DNA from: an uncultured Erysipelotrichaceae bacterium
Lineage (GTDB): Bacteria; Bacillota_I; Bacilli_A; RF39; UBA660
Direction of reading: 5' to 3'
NCBI GenBank assembly: GCA_902795675.1
Contig: CADBLZ010000018.1
Span: 1 to 23,433 of the forward strand
Length of the DNA: 23,433 nucleotides
The position numbers and the translations under genes were made by a program. Under the pieces are notes generated by a model, which ran no database searches, was not told the origin of the DNA, and was given only the letters and a program-made list of their open reading frames with translations. Positions 1-7,159 of the stretch are shown here, piece by piece; within the stretch, counting starts at the first letter, position 1, and the number at the start of each line of letters is the position of its first letter.

Positions 1-3000
1 AATGGTTCACCAGTACGTCCATTGTAAAGAATTGTCTTTCCATCTGGAGCCATACCAGCTTCAGCCATTTCTTCTTGGATATCTTCCCAAGTAGCTGAAT
101 CAAATACTGGAGTAGCATAGTGAACACCTTGTAATTTACCAGCCATACCCAAGTGTAATTCTAAGATTTGTCCGATATTCATACGAGATGGAACACCTTG
201 TGGATTTAATACAATATCTACTGGAGTACCATCTGGTAAGTATGGCATATCTTCTTCTGGAAGAATAAGTGAAATAACACCTTTGTTACCATAACGACCA
301 GACATCTTATCACCAACTTGGATCTTACGTTTTTGGATAATATAAACTCTTATTATCTTAGAAACACCAGCTGGAAGTTCATCTGAATTTTCTTTTGTAT
401 AAATCTTAACATCATGAACAATACCACCAGCACCATGGTCAACTCTTAGAGATGTATCTCTAACTTCTCTAGTCTTTTCACCAAAGATTGCATGTAATAA
501 TTTTTCTTCTGATGTTAATTCTTGAACACCTTTTGGAGTAACCTTACCAACAAGGATATCACCATCTTTAACTTCAGTACCGATTCTAACAATACCATTA
601 GCGTCTAAGTTCTTACGAGCAGATTCACCAACATTTGGAATATCTCTTGTAATTTCTTCAGCACCTAATTTAGTATCGTGACAATCGATATCATAGTGTT
701 CTATATGTAGAGATGTATAAACATCTTCTTTTACTAATCTTTCATTTAATACAACTGCATCTTCGTAGTTATAACCATTACAAGTCATAAATGCGATTAC
801 CATGTTCTTACCTAAAGCAAGTTCACCATTCTTAGTAGATGGTCCATCAGCAATAATTTCACCTTTATGAACTTTATCACCTTTCTTAACGATTGGACGA
901 TGATTAATACAAGATGCATCATTACTTCTTTCGAAGTCAGCTAAGTAATAAGTATCATCATGATCCTTAGTCTTAACAATAATCTTTCTTGAGTCTGCAT
1001 AGTCAACTACACCATCATTCTTACAAACAATAGTAGCACCTGAATCTCTTGCAGCAACATGTTCCATACCTGTACCAACAATTGGAGGTTCACAAGTTAA
1101 TAATGGAACTGCTTGACGTTGCATGTTGGCACCCATTAATGTACGAGTGGCATCGCAGTGTTCAAGGAATGGAATACAAGATGTTGTAATAGAAACAATT
1201 TGGTTAGGAGCAACGTCCATGAAACTAATTTGTTCCTTCTTACACATAACTGCATCACCGTTTAAACGAGCGATTACTTCATCAGCAGCGATTTCATTAT
1301 TATCATTTAATGCAGTAGTAGCTTGAGAAATATAGTATCCCCTTTCTTCATCTGCAGTTAAATAAACAATATCGTCTGTTAATTTACCTTTAACAACTTT
1401 TCTATATGGAGTTGTAATAAAACCATATTCATTAACTTTAGCATAAGAAGCTAAAGATGTAATTAAACCAATGTTTTGACCTTCTGGAGATTCGATTGGA
1501 CAAATTCTACCATAATGTGATGGGTTAACGTCACGAACATCCATACCAGCACGTTCTCTTGAAAGACCTCCAGGTCCTAAGCAAGATAAACGTCTCTTAT
1601 CTGTTAATTCTGCTAATGGATTGATTTGATCCATGAATTTTGATAATTGAGAACTACCAAAGAATTCTTTTAGACAAGCAGTAACAGGTCTAATATTAAT
1701 TAATGTCTTAGGTGTAACAGTATCTAAGTCTTGAGTAGTCATTCTTTCACGAATAACTCTTTCCATACGACTCATACCTACACGGAATTGAGTTTCAACT
1801 AATTCACCAACTTGACGTACACGTCTATTACCTAAATGGTCGATTTCATCATCTGAACCGATTCCATATTGTAAATTTAAATAATATGAAATAGCAGCAT
1901 AGATATCAGAAATAGTTAAACGTCTAGATTCAATAGTTTGGTCATTACCAACGATTGTATGAACTAGTGTTTCATCATCTTTATCATATACTTTAACAAT
2001 TTGAACTTTGTTAAATTCATCAAGTTCTGGATCAATAGTAGCTTCAACTACATTGTAACCACCTTCGAATAATGGACGAATTTCATCTATTATTTCTTTA
2101 GTAATTACAGTACCTTCTTTAACTACTACTTTCTTTCCATCCTTAATATCTTCAGCTATCTTTTGACCTAATAAACGATCAAGAACGTCTAACTTCTTAT
2201 TGAATTTATAACGTCCAACCTTTTGTAAGTCATAACGGAATTTATCAAAGAATCTTGTAATTAATTGGTTCTTTGCAGAGTCAAGTGTAGCTGGTTCACC
2301 TGGTCTTAATTTTTCATAAATTTCGATTAATGCTTCGTCAGCATTCTTAGTACTATCTTTTTCAAGAGTAGTTTGTAGATACTTATCATCACCGAATAAA
2401 GAAATTATATCTTCATTAGATGAAAGACCTAATGCTCTTAAGAAAGTTGTAACAGGAACTTTTCTAGTTCTATCAATACGAACATAGAAAACGTCACGAG
2501 CATCTAATTCGAACTCTAACCATGTACCTCTATTAGGAATCATTTCACCTGAAATGATACGTCTACCATTCTTATCAATTTCTTTCTTGAAATATACAGA
2601 AGGAGATCTTACTAATTGAGAAACGATAACACGTTCTGCACCATTAATGATAAAAGTACCTGCTTCAGTCATTAAAGGTAAATCGCCAAAGAAGATTTCT
2701 TGTTCTTTAACTTCACCTGTTTCATGAATGAAAACACGAGCTTGAACCTTTAAAGGAGCAGCATAGTTTACCATACGTTCCTTTGCTTCCTTAATGCTGT
2801 ATCTTGGTTCTTCTAGATAATAATCACCTAGTTCTAGTGAAATATTACCAGTGAAACTTTCAACAGGGAATAATTCTTCAAATGTGTCTCTTATTCCTTG
2901 TTCAATAAATCTTTTATAAGATTTAGTTTGAATCTCTAATAAATCTGTTAGTTCTAGAGAATTCTTTACTTTTGAGAATGTCTTTCTCTCGCTATGGTCG

Positions 3001-3026
3001 CCAAACTTTTTTATTTTGTATGCCAT
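1..3026 (-). CDS. rpoB: RNA polymerase beta subunit, 3' end missing
   Basis: This is the beta subunit of the core RNA polymerase, forming one side of the active-site cleft and the rifampicin pocket. The frame is open from ATG at 3026 to base 1 (about 1008 codons), starting MAYKIKKFGDHSERKTFSKV; the end of the visible frame reads DGKTILYNGRTGEPF, a conserved RpoB block. Roughly the last 140-180 residues (the RpoC-contacting C-terminus) lie outside, judged against the ~1190-residue Bacillus protein. The rifampicin cluster at residues 457-487 begins FFGSSQLSKFMDQINPLAEL and continues TDKRRLSCLGPGGL. It differs from the usual sequence by Lys463 (E. coli Q513) and Asp476 (E. coli H526). A GGGGTGAAA ribosome-binding site lies 6 bases before the ATG. 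ybxB lies upstream, as in other Firmicutes, and rpoC would be expected beyond the left edge. Confidence 0.98.
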   Translation of the reverse strand, partial: MAYKIKKFGDHSERKTFSKVKNSLELTDLLEIQTKSYKRFIEQGIRDTFEELFPVESFTGNISLELGDYYLEEPRYSIKEAKERMVNYAAPLKVQARVFIHETGEVKEQEIFFGDLPLMTEAGTFIINGAERVIVSQLVRSPSVYFKKEIDKNGRRIISGEMIPNRGTWLEFELDARDVFYVRIDRTRKVPVTTFLRALGLSSNEDIISLFGDDKYLQTTLEKDSTKNADEALIEIYEKLRPGEPATLDSAKNQLITRFFDKFRYDLQKVGRYKFNKKLDVLDRLLGQKIAEDIKDGKKVVVKEGTVITKEIIDEIRPLFEGGYNVVEATIDPELDEFNKVQIVKVYDKDDETLVHTIVGNDQTIESRRLTISDIYAAISYYLNLQYGIGSDDEIDHLGNRRVRQVGELVETQFRVGMSRMERVIRERMTTQDLDTVTPKTLINIRPVTACLKEFFGSSQLSKFMDQINPLAELTDKRRLSCLGPGGLSRERAGMDVRDVNPSHYGRICPIESPEGQNIGLITSLASYAKVNEYGFITTPYRKVVKGKLTDDIVYLTADEERGYYISQATTALNDNNEIAADEVIARLNGDAVMCKKEQISFMDVAPNQIVSITTSCIPFLEHCDATRTLMGANMQRQAVPLLTCEPPIVGTGMEHVAARDSGATIVCKNDGVVDYADSRKIIVKTKDHDDTYYLADFERSNDASCINHRPIVKKGDKVHKGEIIADGPSTKNGELALGKNMVIAFMTCNGYNYEDAVVLNERLVKEDVYTSLHIEHYDIDCHDTKLGAEEITRDIPNVGESARKNLDANGIVRIGTEVKDGDILVGKVTPKGVQELTSEEKLLHAIFGEKTREVRDTSLRVDHGAGGIVHDVKIYTKENSDELPAGVSKIIRVYIIQKRKIQVGDKMSGRYGNKGVISLILPEEDMPYLPDGTPVDIVLNPQGVPSRMNIGQILELHLGMAGKLQGVHYATPVFDSATWEDIQEEMAEAGMAPDGKTILYNGRTGEP

Positions 3027-3122
3027 TTAATGTTTCACCCCTATACTAAATTTAGTGTTGTTTTGAAGACAAAAAAACAATATACCACCAATTATTTATT
3101 GTATAATACACTTATTTTCTTG
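3027..3122 (-). other. ybxB-rpoB spacer
   Basis: This 96-base leader between the ybxB stop and the rpoB start contains the rpoB ribosome-binding site and a 12-base palindrome, ACTAAATTTAGT, at 3045-3056. There is no convincing terminator. A weak TTGTCT-N18-TAGTAT match might be a secondary promoter. rpoB is most simply read through from the ybxB promoter. Confidence 0.5.
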
Positions 3123-3713
3123 TCAACGAATTTTGGCTTTTACTATATAAAAACCCTTGCGCTTTTCGACTACAGTACATTCATAGTTGGCACTTAAATG
3201 TTCTATAGTACTTTTGGCTCCTTGATCTTTTCTAATCACAAACCAAAGCTCACCATAGCTCTCCAAATGGTCTCTTGCCTCATCCAATATCTTATAGACA
3301 ATTTCCTTGCCTGCTCGAATTGGAGGATTTGTAACAATCAAATCATATCTATCAGTAATCGCTGAATAGCAATTACTCTCCTTAACTTGAACTTCTACTT
3401 CATTTAGAACCATATTTTTCGAAGCCAAGTGAAGTGCTCTTTTATTAACATCACATAATGTGACATTAGCCTTTTTAATTTTGGCTAGAGATATGCCTAT
3501 GAATCCATATCCACAACCAACATCTAATATATTTAAACCATCATTAATATTTTTATACATTACCTCAAGAAGTAAATTACTTCCAAAGTCTAATTTATCT
3601 TTTGAAAACACGCCATTATCACTCAGAAAATCTAATTGGTAATCATCGTATTTATATACAATATTTCTTAATTCGCTTTTTAAATTTGGATTGTTTGTAA
3701 AATATTGTTCCAA
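3123..3713 (-). CDS. ybxB: YbxB/RsmC-like class I SAM-dependent methyltransferase
   Basis: This is a 196-residue predicted SAM-dependent methyltransferase related to the catalytic half of RsmC (16S rRNA guanine-N2 methyltransferase). The SAM-binding glycine loop DVGCGYG is at residues 64-70 and the catalytic NPPIRAGK motif at 129-136. Its length and order of blocks (SDNGVFSK, then LDFGS, then GELWFVI, then a C-terminal KGFYIVKAK) match Bacillus YbxB throughout. The start is TTG at 3713, chosen because the family begins just before the (S)EQYF/EHYY-type segment and an AAAGGTGAT ribosome-binding site lies upstream; no ATG is available in frame. It ends with TGA. It sits directly upstream of rpoB, as in Firmicutes generally, but rplL is not upstream. 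The exact rRNA target is not evident from the sequence. Confidence 0.93.
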   Translation of the reverse strand: MEQYFTNNPNLKSELRNIVYKYDDYQLDFLSDNGVFSKDKLDFGSNLLLEVMYKNINDGLNILDVGCGYGFIGISLAKIKKANVTLCDVNKRALHLASKNMVLNEVEVQVKESNCYSAITDRYDLIVTNPPIRAGKEIVYKILDEARDHLESYGELWFVIRKDQGAKSTIEHLSANYECTVVEKRKGFYIVKAKIR

Positions 3714-3751
3714 AAGACCATCATCACCTTTTCTGGGTAAAATACGAGTAT

Positions 3752-3780
3752 ATTATAATGAGTATTGCAAGTTAAGTCAA
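3752..3780 (-). promoter_or_regulatory. Vegetative promoter of ybxB-rpoB
   Basis: On the minus strand there is TTGACT (3780-3775), a 17-base spacer, and TATAAT (3757-3752). This is one base short of the sigma-A consensus with ideal spacing. The predicted start is near 3745, giving a leader of about 30 bases before the TTG codon of ybxB. It is probably the main promoter for the RNA polymerase operon. Confidence 0.9.
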
Positions 3781-4006
3781 CATAAAGTCAAAAAAATTAA
3801 AGATTTTAATAAATCATCATAATACCGTCGTTTAGATTATATATTTATAATCAAAAAGAATTTTAAAACCTTTACCAATTCTCTTATTTAATTAATAGAG
3901 AATAAAAAAAAGAATGACCTAAACATAATCTATGATAAAACTTGTTTTAATCTCCTCACTTCATATTTTTAGTTCATTCATAAAACCACTAAAAAGATTA
4001 TAACAC
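3781..4006. other. Intergenic region without a recognisable gene
   Basis: This is AT-rich sequence between the terminator of the glucosaminidase gene and the ybxB promoter. I see no ORF longer than about a dozen codons with a ribosome-binding site. A 7-bp stem (3878-3884 with 3897-3903) has no T-tract on the transcribed side. On the minus strand TGTTATAAT (4005-3997) resembles an extended -10, so a longer leader into ybxB or a small RNA could start here. Confidence 0.5.
3997..4005 (-). promoter_or_regulatory. Extended -10 element, no gene assigned
   Basis: TGTTATAAT on the minus strand immediately follows the T-tract of the upstream terminator. There is no good -35. If active, it would make a leader of about 270 bases upstream of ybxB, or a small RNA. 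Confidence 0.4.
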
Positions 4007-4039
4007 AAAAAAATGATTTATTTAACAATAAATAAATCA
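4007..4039 (-). terminator. Intrinsic terminator of the glucosaminidase gene
   Basis: An 11-bp perfect stem (4029-4039 with 4014-4024), a 4-base loop and seven T on the minus strand. The stop codon of the gene lies inside the hairpin. Confidence 0.9.
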
Positions 4040-4938
4040 CTTTCATTAATTTGTCGTTGAAATATTTGAACTTTCTCTACCCAAGTATATGCAGGACTAC
4101 TAGCATTACCATTTACATATACACCACTTAGAACATAAATAGCATTAGGATCATTTGCTAAATCTAATTCGTATTGTCTAATAATACTTCTTAAATTAAC
4201 AATGTGTGCCATAACACCAGCTTCAAGTGTTGGGTATGAAGCCCATCCATCATAGTTTCTCATTCCACTAACATTATTCTTAGTTGAAGCTAAGACACTT
4301 CTCATATATCCAGATTCTTGATAAATAATTCCTAAAGCAAGTGCTTTATCAATTCCAAAAGCATCTGCCATTTGACCAACATATTGTTCAAATGTTAATC
4401 CGTTATCCATAATGAACTTTCCATTTACTTCAATTCGATTAGTATCAGGTACTTCAGAAAGTCTCATTTCTTCAATACTTGAACCATACCATTCAGGATA
4501 ACTAAACATATTTCTAATAAAATATATGATACCAGCTTCTTCAGAATTAAATGTACCAATCTTATCTCTCATCCATTCAGGTGCAATAACATGATTCTCT
4601 AAAAAATATGGATCATCATAGTTATTAGTTATTTGATGAGCAATCTCTAAAGCTCTTGGAACATTTAACTTAAATTTATTAGCATAATAAATAATTGTAT
4701 TATCTCTTTTTAAATCATCTAGATCATCACTTAAGTTCTTAATATAAGGACTATTGGATAAATCTTCACTAGAGTCTTTTATACTAGCAAACACACTTTC
4801 ATTACTAACTTCACTAGTAAATGACTGTGAGTTATTACTTAGTAAAAGAATAAGTAAACTAGCTATTAAAATAGTTATAATTGGAATAGCAATCTTAACA
4901 GGTTTACGTAGATGATAATGTTTCTTCTTATCAGTCAT
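4018..4938 (-). CDS. Membrane-anchored glucosaminidase-like cell-wall hydrolase
   Basis: This is a 306-residue protein with a lysine-rich cytoplasmic start, one transmembrane segment (about 14-34), a polar linker, and an extracellular part. The C-terminal domain (about 178-306) looks like a GH73/lysozyme-fold peptidoglycan hydrolase. It has the pattern ALGIIYQESGY with Glu208 as the likely catalytic acid, followed by NNVSGMR and then GWASYPTLEAG, the order seen in N-acetylglucosaminidase domains. Residues 78-155 form a second globular piece I do not recognise. The ribosome-binding site AGAGGAG lies 8 bases before the ATG. A promoter with an inverted repeat precedes it, and the beta-helix surface gene lies upstream. 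Likely role: cell-wall remodelling at the outer membrane face (inference). The match to the family is by motif only. Confidence 0.72.
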   Translation of the reverse strand: MTDKKKHYHLRKPVKIAIPIITILIASLLILLLSNNSQSFTSEVSNESVFASIKDSSEDLSNSPYIKNLSDDLDDLKRDNTIIYYANKFKLNVPRALEIAHQITNNYDDPYFLENHVIAPEWMRDKIGTFNSEEAGIIYFIRNMFSYPEWYGSSIEEMRLSEVPDTNRIEVNGKFIMDNGLTFEQYVGQMADAFGIDKALALGIIYQESGYMRSVLASTKNNVSGMRNYDGWASYPTLEAGVMAHIVNLRSIIRQYELDLANDPNAIYVLSGVYVNGNASSPAYTWVEKVQIFQRQINESDLFIVK

Positions 4939-4956
4939 TTCTATTCTCCTCTATTA

Positions 4957-4982
4957 AATATAATTTTAACTAAAATTATATT
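4957..4982. repeat. Inverted repeat over promoter, candidate operator
   Basis: Two 12-base perfect arms (4957-4968 and 4971-4982) are separated by two bases. The repeat covers the -10 box and most of the spacer of the downstream promoter. A T-tract is absent, so it is not a typical terminator; a protein-binding site is plausible. Confidence 0.5.
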
Positions 4983-4991
4983 CATAGTCAA
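4963..4991 (-). promoter_or_regulatory. Promoter of the glucosaminidase gene
   Basis: TTGACT (4991-4986), a 17-base spacer, and TAAAAT (4968-4963) on the minus strand. The predicted start is near 4956, about 18 bases before the ATG. It lies just after the stop of the upstream beta-helix gene, which has no clear terminator, so read-through is also possible. Confidence 0.75.
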
Positions 4992-5009
4992 TTTACATCA
5001 CACCGTTAA

Positions 5010-6617
5010 CTAGTTTACAGGAATTAACGTTCCGCCACCAGGTAAATTAATTGTTAATCCACCAAGCCACTCATTATTCTCTACATCATAGTAAATATCA
5101 TAACCATTAGAATTAATATAATACTTTAATTGATTTAAATTGTATCTTGTAATAGATAAACTCTTAACATAAGCGTCACCTGTTAGAATCCATTTAGAAC
5201 GAGCATCTAATGTAACACTTACATTTAGTTCTCTATTATCACTATTAACAGTTCCTTTAAAAGTACTATTATTTAGATTAATTCTTAAACTACTATCTTT
5301 ATCACTTGTAATATTACCATTTACTTTTCCATCAGTAATTGTAAATTTAACTGTACTATTAGATAAGTTAATAAATGAACCTTGATACTCTTCTTGATTA
5401 TCACTAATAGTAACATTTTCTAAATTATAAACACTATTACTATTATAAATATCAAACTTATTATATCTACTATCAAAAGTTAAAGATGAATTTTTAATTG
5501 TTACACTATTAGTAACCATTTCATCTAATTCATCATTATAATTATAAATTCTATTACCAGCTAATTCAGAATTGATAATTAGGGCCTCACTACTATCTTT
5601 AACATTTAAAATATCTCCGTTAGTAGCAGCACCTCTTACTGTATCTAAATTAACAACTGAATCACTAATTATAAGATCACTATTATATCCATTTGTATTA
5701 ATACTACTATTAGTTAGTTTAATAGTTGAGAAATTACCTTCTCCTCTAATTGCACTACTATTTCTACCAGAAGTATTAATGTCTAAAATATCACCAGTAA
5801 TACTTCCACCATTAGTACTTACTAAGGCACTAGAGTCATCACCTAAAGTACTAACACTTGTCTTTCTTATATCTAACATACTTCCTAATGATGTTGTAAT
5901 AACACCAACACTATCACCACTACTTGTAGATATAAGTGAATTCTTAATACTAACATTACTTAAACCATTAATAAGTAAAGCACTATTTAAACCATATTCA
6001 TAAGATGCTTCCTTATCTGTACTATTACCTGTTTTAGTAATATTTAGTTTACTACCAGTAACAGTAGCTTTATTAGTAATTAATAAACCTATCTTATTAA
6101 CACTATCTGTACTAATATCTTCATTACTAATCTTCTTATTCTCACTAACTTTCATACTAGCTTCTCTTACAGCAATACGTTCATCAATCTCATCACTATT
6201 GATTAATCTTTGATCACTATAAGTAATACTAATTGTATTAAAAATTGGTGCCCCAATTAAGAATAAGAATGAGAACATTGTTAACTTCTTCTTATCAAAT
6301 TTTCTTGTATAGAATCTAGTAACTATTAACATAATAACGATTACAATTATCAAAGTCGTTGATATGGAAAGTACTAATAGTTCCTTATTAGTAAACTTAT
6401 TTTCTTCCTTCTCTGTAATAGCTGTATCTTCAATCGTTGTATCTACTCCACAAGTGCTACAACCACCAGAACCATTTTTATCTTCTGTCTTAATTTCACT
6501 TATTGATTTTTCTTCTACTACTCTATTTTGCGAAGAAATAATTGTCTTACAATCTACATATATAAGACCAGCTAATAATATAGTTGTAATAAATAGTAAT
6601 ATAATACTCTTCTTCAT
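5010..6617 (-). CDS. Three-TM surface protein with right-handed beta-helix ectodomain
   Basis: This is a 535-residue protein of unknown function. The ATG at 6617 is chosen because AAGGAAAA lies 5-8 bases upstream; an in-frame TTG seven codons earlier lacks this. Predicted topology: TM1 at about 4-22, an outside loop with the motif GGCSTCG (Cys53 and Cys56), TM2 at about 79-101, a short basic inside loop, TM3 at about 112-132, then a large outside domain. Residues from about 170 to 500 are Ser/Thr/Asn-rich short beta-strand repeats of the form 'S-x-I/L-x-I-x-N/D-S-x-I-x-T', typical of pectin-lyase-like beta-helices found in adhesins and polysaccharide-binding proteins. No catalytic residues can be assigned. 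A glucosaminidase-like gene follows. Adhesion or envelope structure is an inference. Confidence 0.7.
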   Translation of the reverse strand: MKKSIILLFITTILLAGLIYVDCKTIISSQNRVVEEKSISEIKTEDKNGSGGCSTCGVDTTIEDTAITEKEENKFTNKELLVLSISTTLIIVIVIMLIVTRFYTRKFDKKKLTMFSFLFLIGAPIFNTISITYSDQRLINSDEIDERIAVREASMKVSENKKISNEDISTDSVNKIGLLITNKATVTGSKLNITKTGNSTDKEASYEYGLNSALLINGLSNVSIKNSLISTSSGDSVGVITTSLGSMLDIRKTSVSTLGDDSSALVSTNGGSITGDILDINTSGRNSSAIRGEGNFSTIKLTNSSINTNGYNSDLIISDSVVNLDTVRGAATNGDILNVKDSSEALIINSELAGNRIYNYNDELDEMVTNSVTIKNSSLTFDSRYNKFDIYNSNSVYNLENVTISDNQEEYQGSFINLSNSTVKFTITDGKVNGNITSDKDSSLRINLNNSTFKGTVNSDNRELNVSVTLDARSKWILTGDAYVKSLSITRYNLNQLKYYINSNGYDIYYDVENNEWLGGLTINLPGGGTLIPVN

Positions 6618-6649
6618 GTCTATTTTCCTTATCCACAAATATGTTTTCT

Positions 6650-6658
6650 ATTTTAACA
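6650..6658 (-). promoter_or_regulatory. Extended -10 promoter of the beta-helix gene
   Basis: TGTTAAAAT on the minus strand lies 32 bases before the ATG and 12 bases after the T-tract of the preceding terminator. No convincing -35 is present. Confidence 0.5.
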
Positions 6659-6670
6659 TTTTTGTTACCA

Positions 6671-6710
6671 AAATAAAAGAACTAATTAATCTTCCTAATC
6701 AATTAGTTCT
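6671..6710 (-). terminator. Terminator after the HAD phosphatase gene
   Basis: A 10-bp perfect stem AGAACTAATT/AATTAGTTCT (6710-6701 with 6687-6678) with a 13-base loop containing the TAG stop, followed by TTTATTTT on the minus strand. Confidence 0.8.
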
Positions 6711-7150
6711 GAATCTTGGTATAGAATAATACCTTCTACTTCTTTTCTTAATAAATGAATTACACTATTATCATCATCTATCATAATAATCTTATTATTA
6801 GTATTAAACTCCTTCAAATAATTAGCTTTTAACTCACCACTATTTAAACTTAAATCATTATCTTTACTAATAACTACTCTATCTTTAAAGAATGGCGCAT
6901 ATTTATCTAACCATGTATTCTTTTCATCTATTTGTTCTTTTGTATGACAAATAGATAAAATATGTAAATGAATATTACTATCATTACTTAATTCTTTTAA
7001 AGTATTAATATTTGTTAATAATGGTCTTTTATTTAAAAAGTCATATGGTTTACCTACATCATAACAAGCAATAACACCATCCATATCTACAAAGATATCT
7101 ACTTCTTCATTCTTATATTTATTTCTAATTAAATCTACAAAATGACTCAT
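6695..7150 (-). CDS. HAD-superfamily phosphatase, 5'-nucleotidase-like
   Basis: This is a 151-residue HAD hydrolase. Motif I is DIFVDMDGVIACYD with Asp22 (nucleophile) and Asp24; motif II is the Ser66 in HILSICHT; motif IV is IMIDDDNSV with Asp125-127. The length, the DMDGV start and the 'KNTWLDKY' segment resemble the NT5C-like 5'(3')-deoxyribonucleotidase group, which dephosphorylates nucleoside monophosphates, but the substrate cannot be fixed from sequence. The ribosome-binding site AGAGGAA precedes ATG 7150 and overlaps the end of rarA; only nine bases separate the two genes, so they are co-transcribed. A terminator follows. It has no signal peptide and is cytoplasmic. Confidence 0.78.
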   Translation of the reverse strand: MSHFVDLIRNKYKNEEVDIFVDMDGVIACYDVGKPYDFLNKRPLLTNINTLKELSNDSNIHLHILSICHTKEQIDEKNTWLDKYAPFFKDRVVISKDNDLSLNSGELKANYLKEFNTNNKIIMIDDDNSVIHLLRKEVEGIILYQDSELID

Positions 7151-7159
7151 ATAATTCCT

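Noticed and set aside
1123..1326. Plus-strand 67-codon reading frame inside rpoB
   Set aside because: It is antisense to strongly conserved RpoB sequence, lacks a ribosome-binding site and has no family resemblance.
3045..3056. Palindrome ACTAAATTTAGT before rpoB as an operator
   Set aside because: It is only 12 bases of mostly A/T, is inside the transcript, and could arise by chance; recorded only in the spacer entry.
3878..3903. Stem-loop as a terminator
   Set aside because: The stem is 7 bp with a 12-base loop and no T-tract on the transcribed strand.
5572..6003. Plus-strand 143-codon reading frame inside the beta-helix gene
   Set aside because: It is a shadow of the repetitive Ser/Thr/Asn codons of the minus-strand gene (reads as Leu/Ile/Ser-rich), without a ribosome-binding site.
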